64,000 nt of DNA, taken from the NCBI GenBank assembly GCA_007644065.1, contig VJWN01000003.1, forward strand, positions 1,674,001 through 1,738,000, in the 5' to 3' direction. This DNA is from Margaritispora aquatica. Taxonomy: Eukaryota; Ascomycota; Leotiomycetes; Helotiales; Discinellaceae. The notes under the pieces were generated by a model that ran no database searches, was not told the DNA's origin, and saw nothing but the letters and a program-made list of their open reading frames with translations. Each line of letters opens with the position of its first letter. Position 1 is the stretch's first letter. This document shows positions 56,334 to 64,000 of this stretch, one piece after another. The translations under genes were made by a program, and so were the position numbers.

Positions 56334-57172
56334 CGTTCGCGCCCATACATACGGAAACGGTTGGCATTACTTGCAGCTTGTAATTTGTAGCTCGTTGCTC
56401 GGTACGTGCTAGTTGCTACTTGCTTGCTTGATTCCTTGGATTAACACTTTCTCCTGCATGCGTGATGGTGGAGGAATGCGGTGCGGTGCGGTGCTGCGTG
56501 GTGTGAGTTTGGTTTGGTTTGGGTGGGTTTGGGTGGGTTTGCTTTGTTTTGATGGCGGTTCTGAATGAATGAGTCGTGATGATCATGGCGATGATGGCTT
56601 GGGAGAATGAGGGGAAATGAAGAATTGAAGCTATGGGAATAGGGTAGGATAGATACTAATACGCAAAATAAGGCAAGGTAAAGCAAAGTAAAACGAGGGA
56701 AGGGGAAGTGATATTGTATTTTCATTGTATTTGCATTGTATCGTATCATATTGTACTATTTGGACATGGTATCGAGCGAGTGAGCCAGCGAGCACTTACT
56801 TGTCGTTATGAAATATCAATATTATAAACTGTACCAAGCAGAGCAGAAATTGGTGGAGAAAATGCAAGGCAAGGCAACCCAATGCAGTATTTCGTATTAT
56901 CTATCCTATTTTCCAATCCATCAAATCATCACATCACATTTGCGCGTGTTGCGTTGCGTTGCACGTGACACTCCCATCCATCCATCCAAAATTCCAAGCT
57001 CGATATCGCACACACCAACTCAACCGCATGCATTCCATCCCCTCCAGCGCAGAACGAGTCCTCATGCAATCAAACAGAATACCCAAACCGCAAGGCAAGG
57101 TGGCGATGGAGCACGAAGCAAGAAAGTGAAGCGCATCGAGCAGCCCCATCAATCAGAAGAGATGAGAAACAT

Positions 57173-58615
57173 CTACTGATGAGGAGCCATGCCGATGGAG
57201 TTGTTACCTCCATTGAAGGCGACGAATTGAGACTTGAACATGATGTCGCCATAGATCTGGAGCGACGAGGTTGTGGCTTGGATTCCACCGAAGCAGGCTA
57301 AGGATGCGTTAGTAATGATTTTAGTAGGGAGGAAAAGCTCGGGAAACTTACTCTGTCCAGTAGCATCCACAGCGGCGAAGTTGATGTCACTTCCCCTGAC
57401 GGTTGCCATATATGCACCACCGACATCGATGGCCAAATCGGGGAGAACAGCGTTACATGGGAAGGTGACACCTCCAACGGTAGCGTTGTTGACGGCACCG
57501 GTGACTTGGCTGTAGTAAGCGTTGACGATAGCTGGGTTGGCGAGCATGAGGGTGGTTCCAGTGTCAGCAATGGCCTGGCCGTTGGCAACAGCCATCACGG
57601 CGCCGGTGCCGACTTGGAACTTGGCGGAGCTGAATTGCCAGAAACCGTTGGTGGTATTGACTGGAGCCCAGGCGAGGGAACCGTTGAACTTGGTGGAGTC
57701 GATGGCACCGAACTCGTAGGCACCGACAGCAGCCTTGCGGAGATCAGCAGTGAAGACGGGCATGGCGAGGGAGGGCATGGCGTTGTCGAAGAAGGTCTTT
57801 TGTTGAGTGGGCTTGACGGTGTTGAGCTTGCTGAAAGCGAGACCGACGAGACCGTTGGAGTTGACGTCCTGGACGAAGGAAGCAGAGACGGCAGTGGCGA
57901 GTTCGATGGCTTGCTTGGTCACGGTTGCACCACCGATGTTCACGGTATCAGTTCCGACGTTACCAGCTGCGCCAGATCCATCACCGTAGGAGATGGACCA
58001 GGTGGCACCTTGCATCAGAGCGAAGGAGGTGGACTTTTGGGGGTTGAAGTTGGTGTGTCCGGTCTGGGCGGCGGTGGAGAGTTGTGTGTTGAAAACCCAG
58101 AGATCAGAGGATCCGGAATCGAAATCCATGTTCATGGTCTGGCCACCGATGGAGATGGGGGAGAGGTACTCGACATCACCTTGCTCGGGGGTGGCAGTCA
58201 CGAGACCCGTACCTTTGCCAGTGCTGTTGGTGCTGCCAGTCGCACCGCCGGTTGAGCCAGCGGGTTTGGCGGAAACGGTGGATGAGGCTGCCTTGGCATT
58301 TTGCTTCTTGTCCTCGACGAGGCCCACGGCGGCGGAGTTGGAGATGGCTTCAGCGAGGGTTTGAGGAGCGGCGGCGTTGGCATTGGCGGCGTTCATGGCG
58401 TCCACAAGACCTTGGGGCAAACCCATGCTGTATTTCCGGTAGGCTTTGATCAGAGCTCTCGTTCCTGCTCCAGGGCTACGACCCTTGAAGTTTGGGTTGG
58501 GCACCCGCTCAACCTTGAAGGAGCGCTTTTGCACATGTCCTGGTGCCGGGGCGGCGAGGGCGAATGTGAAGAGGGCGAAGAGGACGAAAGCCTGGATTTG
58601 AGATATCGAAGGCAT
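57173..58615 (-). CDS. Secreted A1 aspartic protease (aspergillopepsin-like)
   Basis: Pepsin-family endopeptidase, secreted as a zymogen. Exons 58615-57353/57352 and 57297-57173 give 462 residues from MPSISQIQAF; an upstream in-frame ATG at 58639 would add eight residues before the signal peptide and is less likely. Signal peptide ends near LAAPAP; a ~120-residue propeptide with Ala/Gly/Ser/Thr-rich stretch precedes GDVEYLSPISIGG. Catalytic Asp166 (DFDSGSSDLWVF) and Asp351 (IADTGTTLML). The 54-bp intron (57351-57298) is a multiple of three without a stop, so the unspliced frame is open as well; splicing restores the conserved GQTCFGGIQ. Likely extracellular acid protein degradation. Confidence 0.93.
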   Translation of the reverse strand: MPSISQIQAFVLFALFTFALAAPAPGHVQKRSFKVERVPNPNFKGRSPGAGTRALIKAYRKYSMGLPQGLVDAMNAANANAAAPQTLAEAISNSAAVGLVEDKKQNAKAASSTVSAKPAGSTGGATGSTNSTGKGTGLVTATPEQGDVEYLSPISIGGQTMNMDFDSGSSDLWVFNTQLSTAAQTGHTNFNPQKSTSFALMQGATWSISYGDGSGAAGNVGTDTVNIGGATVTKQAIELATAVSASFVQDVNSNGLVGLAFSKLNTVKPTQQKTFFDNAMPSLAMPVFTADLRKAAVGAYEFGAIDSTKFNGSLAWAPVNTTNGFWQFSSAKFQVGTGAVMAVANGQAIADTGTTLMLANPAIVNAYYSQVTGAVNNATVGGVTFPCNAVLPDLAIDVGGAYMATVRGSDINFAAVDATGQSKFPELFLPTKIITNASLACFGGIQATTSSLQIYGDIMFKSQFVAFNGGNNSIGMAPHQ

Positions 58616-59640
58616 GATGGCGAGAGGGGGAGGAACCACACCAGGTGGTTTTGTTGATGAGAGAAAGGGGAGCGGGAATTAAGTCGTCGTAGGTATAACT
58701 GTCTATCTCTCAAAGAATGATGACAGAGATAGATATTTTTGGTGTCCAACGAAATATATCCAACTCTAAATTCCAATCATAAAAGAACGATGCTCAGCAC
58801 AGTGATGGGTAAAAAATATATATAATAGAAGGAGATAATGCTTTTTTCGTGGTTGTGGATGCCTGCCCCAAAGAATTCGAAATGTTGAACGAGAACACAA
58901 GAACTGGAAGGAACCACAAGACACGAAGAAAGAATTAGATAGGAAGGAGGAGAAAAAAGAGGAATAGGAAAGAAAGATGATGATGATGATGATTATAGTT
59001 TAAAGGAAACAGTTCAGAACGGAAGGGAAGAGAGGGTCAAGTACTAAACGAGCACACGCGGCTTGACGACGGATTGACGAGGAATTGATCACTGACCCAA
59101 CTACTGACCCAACACTCCCGGTCGGCATGAAGTCTTGGAACATCTTTCCACACTTTCCACACTGGACCTCAGAAGATCTCAGGGTTGTATCCTGGTGGCA
59201 TCCCTGGAAGATCTCGAGCAATCGAGCAATCAGGGCGTGCAGGGGGTTTGGGCAAAACATGGGTAGGACACATGCCAGACGGAGCGTGTGCCAGGCTGGT
59301 GGGGATGGGCTGAGAAGGTGGTTGAATGGGGTGGGTGGGAGTGGAAGCGAGGAAGAGACAGAGCAGAGTAGAGAGACCAGGAGTGACAGTGACAGAGACA
59401 GAGACATTGACAAAGACAGGCAGAAAAGAGACACAGGTTTGGGAAGTTGGAGGCGTTGTCTGTGCGGGGACAGACGGGGTGGTGGTAGAAAGTGTTTATG
59501 AAGCGAAGCGAGGCATGATTTAGTCCCAGTTAGGTAAGGAGTCAAGTCATTTTGGGTTAGTCTGGTTAGTCTGGTTAGCCTGGTGAATCTGGTTGGGTGA
59601 GGAGGATTGAATGAGAAAGGTTGAAGGGGGGTTGAGGAGG

Positions 59641-59664
59641 AGGAGAAGGAGGAGGAGGAGGAGG
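59641..59664 (+). repeat. GGA-rich run
   Basis: Run of GGA with one interruption by AGA, intergenic. Confidence 0.9.
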
Positions 59665-60007
59665 GTTGTTTACGCTTGCTGGTTTTTGCTGGCTCTGCTC
59701 TGGATGGAGTTGAACTTGCCGGATGATGGATCAGGCTTAGTGTCCTCCGGCAGACTGGGACAGGGGGAATTATTCCGTATGTGAGGGTTCCAGGTCAAGT
59801 CCAGGTGCAGGGGGATCTTGAAGACCCGAAAGGAGGGGGCGTTTTGAACGCCAAGAGGGTGGATGCGGCTGACGTGGATAATGAAGAAAACTTATCTGTA
59901 GCTCACTTCGTACCGTACCGTACCGTACCTAGACAAGGAGAGAAGGAGAGAAGGCCGGAGAGAAGAATGATGGAAGGTCTGGACAATAGAATGGCTGAAT
60001 GATTGAC

Positions 60008-60034
60008 GATCAGGAGGAGGAGGAGGAGGAGGAG
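60008..60034 (+). repeat. AGG microsatellite
   Basis: About eight AGG units, intergenic. Confidence 0.9.
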
Positions 60035-63000
60035 GGAAAAGGACGGAATCTGAAAATAGCCATCTCCAACCTTCCCTTGCTTACACCGAGACCGAGAGAC
60101 ACCCACCTCCCTCCTCCTTCCTCCTTGGATTGTGTGACATTCTGACCGAGGTCGAGTCGAGGTCGAGGTCGAGGTCAAACTTCCAAGTGCAAGTGCGAGT
60201 GCGAGTTTACGGACCGAACACCGAACACTGGACACTGACCCAACAGCAAACAGTCAAGAGATTCTCCGTCAAAGACATTGTTTGGCAAGTAGCAAAAAAC
60301 AAACGACTGTGTGCTGTGTGCTGTGCTGCCATGCCGGATATGTAAGACCTTACCTATTCCGCCTGTCATGAACCCAGAATCCGGCAGAGTGCGGCAGGAG
60401 TGCAGTGCTTGATTGCTTGATTGCTTGATCTGACACAAGCACTTTCGAGAATGCCACCGCCAAGCGCTTGGAAGTGAAGATCCAATCACTCGATGGAAAT
60501 CTCGTGATTTGGGTAACATCTCTCACAAACGCTGACAATGACAACCAACCAGGGGGTCTTAAGCGCCAGACGAGTGAGTTCATTTATTTATATTAGAGAC
60601 AGACAGACATACAGACAGACAAATCTTACCTATCTTACCTAAGGTAGAAGCCGATGACATCGACAATTTATGTTTAATTCAACTTCATTTTTTTCTTCTT
60701 TCCCCTTCCAGCTTGAATAATTGAATAAATGAACAAAAGTCAAATGAAGCCAGCCCGCCCCAAGAATCAAAGATGGATAACGTGATTTCTGGTTGGATGA
60801 AAAAAAAAAGAAGAAAAAGAATTGTTTCCTTCGACTGTTTCAAGCAGAAGCATTTCCCTTTGCCCCTAATCCCCTTCCAGATGGAGTGAAACGCAGCCAA
60901 GCACGCCACAACCGTAATTCTCCACACTTTGAAGACCGCCACCAATCGACCTCACTTTGCATCTTCATCTTCTCCCTCGTACGCTTGCTTCCCTGCCTGC
61001 TCACTCACTCCTTTTCGTCTTCCTTCATCAACTTCACACTCGAGACACCACATATATGTCCACCGTTACTATACTACTATACCTGTGGCGGAAGATCTCC
61101 CAATCCATCGACAATCCATTGACAATCCATTCACTTGGCTCTATGCTCCAAACTGCCTCCACTCTATCTCTCATCTCCACGCAACTCCTTCAATCTTCCA
61201 TTTCCCCGCTTGCTTCGGACTGATCACCGACCAGGACAGGTATAAATGCAAACGAGGTGACGACTTTGTCTTGTCTTTCTTGGCTTCTCTTACACTTGCT
61301 TGCTTCACCATTCTCAGTTGGGTCGCTGGAGCCGCTCAAAGCTGATCATCTGACTTTGACATTCGAATTATTCTTCCAAACCTACCTACCTACCTACCCA
61401 CCCACCCATCCAGAATTCGTAGGAGGAGCTCACTCTCGCCAAGGTAATCATTATGTTATGTCACCAATTTTCCATCGAATCGCATTGGTGATCATCTTTG
61501 AAACCAAGTTATGTGGTGTCACCCATATCTGAAACTGGCCAATAATGTCACTACACTGGACTGCGACGCCGCTCAGTCAGCAACACTCTCGACTGTTTGA
61601 TCGAAAGACGAAAAACATCGGATTGAATCATTCCCTTCTGTGCACTGTATCGAAGACGGCCCTGAATCTAGCCCAGATGCTCGGCGTCTGGAAGAAACAA
61701 AGCTTGGTGCAGTTAGAGCCAGTGCTGGGACTTTGTGGCTCAGCATGTTTCTTGTCCGCATCTCCAAACATCTACAGATGCTTCTTGACATCAAGCATTT
61801 GATCGCTTGTCCAGCATGACGACGTATCAATCATCAGATGGCAGATCACCTCAATCGAGACTGCTGCTTTCTCGGAACCGTCGCCGTATTCGGTACATCG
61901 TTATTTCCCGAGTCACCGAAATCTCACGTAGACCATCACCATCCTCGCTGCACATCATACAACGTGATCGTACCCCTTGTTGCCGCTCAGGAGTTGTCTC
62001 CTCTTATGGTTTGATTTTGGGATCAGATGAACTGTTTTCATCATCGTCGTCAGCTCCCTCGTTTTTGCCTATTATTCTTTTGGTTCAGAATCAAGCGATT
62101 TCGATCGGGTCTATCAAACCGGTGATCATGAGTTCGATATCTCGTCGCGACTGGCGGCAATCGTGTTCATCGGCATGAACTACCACGAAATCTATTTTCA
62201 TCCCTCGACAAGCTTCGTCTTCATCTGATATGCGTCTCGATGATTCTGTCCCTCTCCGAGGAACTCGCGTGCTGATACAAATTCCGCTCTCGTGTAGGCG
62301 TGACGGACTTGGAGCTGCCGCAAGCCAGTGTTGAGCCTGTTTCGTGGGCATTGGCATATGTCACTCATTGCTTGTTTTGTTTTGACCGATGGCATGCACG
62401 AGGGTGGGTTCTCTTCTGAGTTCGAGACAAGCCCTACCAAGCTTTCATGCCTGAGATGATTGTATTTGATCAATGAATTATTTGCGAGTGACTAGCAATG
62501 ATACTGAAATGAACTTCAATGTCCGTAGTGAAATACTAGTTGATTTCGTAAGGATGATGATTCATGGCTTATAATCTTGCATGCCTCGAGACTTGAGTTA
62601 CTTGTGCTAACGGTTACTTTATTCCTATGAATACTATGCCAGATGCTGATTGAAATACTTAATGAGCTGATTTCCTTGAATTATACATCATGGAGATCAA
62701 TATCCTGCCCGAAGTGGCTACGTTCCGTTTTCGATGGATTGGTGAAGATGTACAAAATACAAGCAAACATTTCTCGGCGACAGTCAAATTCTCGTTCTAT
62801 GCCAGCAGTCATCGACTCATCTACCATAAGTCTCGATTCATGGCTAGAAACCGTGCAATAATGCAAAACACACAAATGTATTCACGACTCTCAAAATACA
62901 CAAGCAAATTTACAGTTGTCCCAATATCTCGTTACTCACATATCTTTTCTAGAATTGAATTAACATCCAATGCATATACCACCAATCACGATGCCTCTTT

Positions 63001-63225
63001 TCTATTGTGACTGTAAGTTTGCTGTGAAGATATCCCAATCATATCTCCAATATTTCCAATATCACACTTACTTTGCTGCATAAAAGCTTAGCTCTTGGCA
63101 TCAGAACTCCATCATTGTCAGAATATCTTTTCGCAGCTGTACTAGATCCAATGCGATATCTGTACCTCCCATCAGCCATCTACCAATAGCACTTATCCAC
63201 AGCACATCAAAACAGCATTCTCAAA

Positions 63226-64000
63226 ATGCAACCTCTCACAAATCTATCCATCAACCTCACACTCCTCCTAAGCACAACCCTCTCCCTCACCACCGCTCTG
63301 CCAACCAATCCCAACTCTAACTCTAACTCTAACTCTCACTCCGCAAACCAAAACATCAACACCAACATCAATGACATCTCGCGCTCAATCCTCACCTCCA
63401 TCCCAGCACCTGCTCCTATATCCCTCGGTCCCCACGACCCCCACAACGCAAGAGCAGCTGCACACAAGCACCACCGCCAAACCAGCAATATGCACGCGCG
63501 AGATATCAACGTCGCAAGTAACAGCACTAGCACTAGCACTGACGACGACGCAACGCAATTTATGAATACTATCCTTCCAACTAACGACAAGAACAACGAC
63601 GATGGGAGCACAATCGTCGTCGTGAGTAACATGCCGCCCGGTTCTTTTGGCGGCATTAATAAATCGCTCGTTAATTCCACGTCCGGATTCTGGAATTCTA
63701 CTACCACCAGTGCAAGCACGAGCACTAACACGACGACTGGCACGGCTGGCGTGGTGCTAGACCCGAGCAGGAAAATCGAAGGGCTGGCGTATGATCTCAA
63801 AGGCAATGTGAATGGTGGAGGTAACGTTGGGAACGGCACGCAAGAGGGCGAGGGAGATGTGGGAAGTGGAGATCAGGAGAATAGGCATGAGGGAGATGGT
63901 AGTGAGGACGGTGACGAGGATGGGAAACTCACGGCTCGAGGTGTGTGGGAATTTTTTAAATCGATGTTTCATGCAACGAGTGCTTCGGAAAAGGCAACGG
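63226..64000 (+). CDS. Secreted Asn/Ser/Thr-rich protein, 5' part
   Basis: Open frame from ATG at 63226 to the window end (258 codons, no stop). The signal peptide is LTLLLSTTLSLTTALP. The next part has NSNSNSNS and NINTNIND runs, and several N-x-S/T sites (NKSLVNSTSG, NSTTTS, NTTTG). A Gly/Glu/Asp-rich stretch (EGEGDVGSGDQENRHEGDG) leads to a more ordered GVWEFFKSMFHATSASEKA at the edge. Likely cell-wall-associated or secreted glycoprotein. No domain recognised; the C-terminus is outside the window. Confidence 0.7.
   Translation, partial: MQPLTNLSINLTLLLSTTLSLTTALPTNPNSNSNSNSHSANQNINTNINDISRSILTSIPAPAPISLGPHDPHNARAAAHKHHRQTSNMHARDINVASNSTSTSTDDDATQFMNTILPTNDKNNDDGSTIVVVSNMPPGSFGGINKSLVNSTSGFWNSTTTSASTSTNTTTGTAGVVLDPSRKIEGLAYDLKGNVNGGGNVGNGTQEGEGDVGSGDQENRHEGDGSEDGDEDGKLTARGVWEFFKSMFHATSASEKAT

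Larger units (their letters stand above)
55709..57172. other. Simple-sequence-rich convergent intergenic region
   Basis: About 1.5 kb between two converging genes, with TTGC, TTTTG and other short tandem runs. No gene supported. Confidence 0.5.
58616..63225. other. 4.6-kb intergenic region rich in simple sequence
   Basis: The longest gene-free stretch. It has GGA-type runs (59641-59664 and about 60013-60033), a TACCGTACCG run near 59910, repeated TAGTCTGGT units near 59560, and a CCTA run near 61378. Open frames such as 60929-61345 (+) and 59000-59545 (-) are low complexity or lack recognisable content. It likely holds the promoters of both flanking secreted-protein genes; a non-coding transcript is possible. 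Confidence 0.45.

Noticed and set aside
57506..58255. Plus-strand 249-residue frame opposite the aspartic protease
   Set aside because: Antisense shadow; the protease frame has all catalytic motifs.
59000..59545. Minus-strand 181-residue frame rich in Leu/Ser/Pro
   Set aside because: Low-complexity translation of a GA-rich strand; no domain, no signal of splicing or conservation.
60929..61345. Plus-strand 138-residue frame with TATAAA nearby
   Set aside because: Ser/His/Pro-rich composition typical of a C-rich leader; the box lies inside the frame, not before it.

Overview
The window reads as nuclear DNA of a filamentous ascomycete, most likely a leotiomycete-type mould (inference). Support comes from many short introns (about 45-100 bp, GT...AG, CTAAC-like branch points), one-gene transcription units, and fungal families: a LaeA-like methyltransferase, cytochrome P450, GH5 endoglucanase with a Ser/Thr-rich tail, an A1 aspartic protease, a NACHT-ankyrin NLR and a Whi5-like protein. 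No rRNA, convincing tRNA, CRISPR or intact transposon was seen. Exon borders were assembled by hand from reading frame and splice signals.

Layout. 0.3-2.1 kb: MFS transporter (-). 2.9-8.0 kb: a divergent pair, a GT4 glycosyltransferase (-) and a UDP-glucose dehydrogenase (+), which together look like a route to a uronic-acid-containing glycoconjugate. 10.1-12.8 kb: a secreted GH5 glucanase (+) and a small secreted eight-cysteine protein (-). 14.9-26.0 kb: two HSP70-like genes flank three unrecognised genes (one-TM protein, multi-TM protein, coiled-coil protein); one of the HSP70-like proteins has lost ATPase-motif residues. 26.3-31.5 kb: a LaeA-like methyltransferase (-) with a GC-AG intron, then a P450 (+). 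31.9-33.3 kb: a tiny Tyr/Asn/Gly/Ser-rich protein and a decayed sister copy. 35.1-36.6 kb: Whi5-like protein.

38.0-53.6 kb is the most unusual part: nine loci, all on +, of one protein family. Each begins Met-Cys (or a decayed version), carries a CxxC/CxC...C...C...CxxC module in the first 60 residues, and most continue into an Arg/Glu-rich or SR-like tail. Five look intact and four are broken (frameshift, two in-frame TAGs, a TGA with loss of Cys2, a lost start codon). An NLR gene (-) whose ankyrin repeats end at a likely TGG-to-TAG stop sits inside the array. Most of the nonsense changes fit CpA-to-TpA mutation as expected from RIP.

53.6-64 kb: a lysine/glutamate-rich probable nuclear protein (+), an aspartic protease (-), 4.6 kb of simple-sequence-rich intergenic DNA, and the 5' part of a secreted Asn/Ser/Thr-rich protein running off the end.
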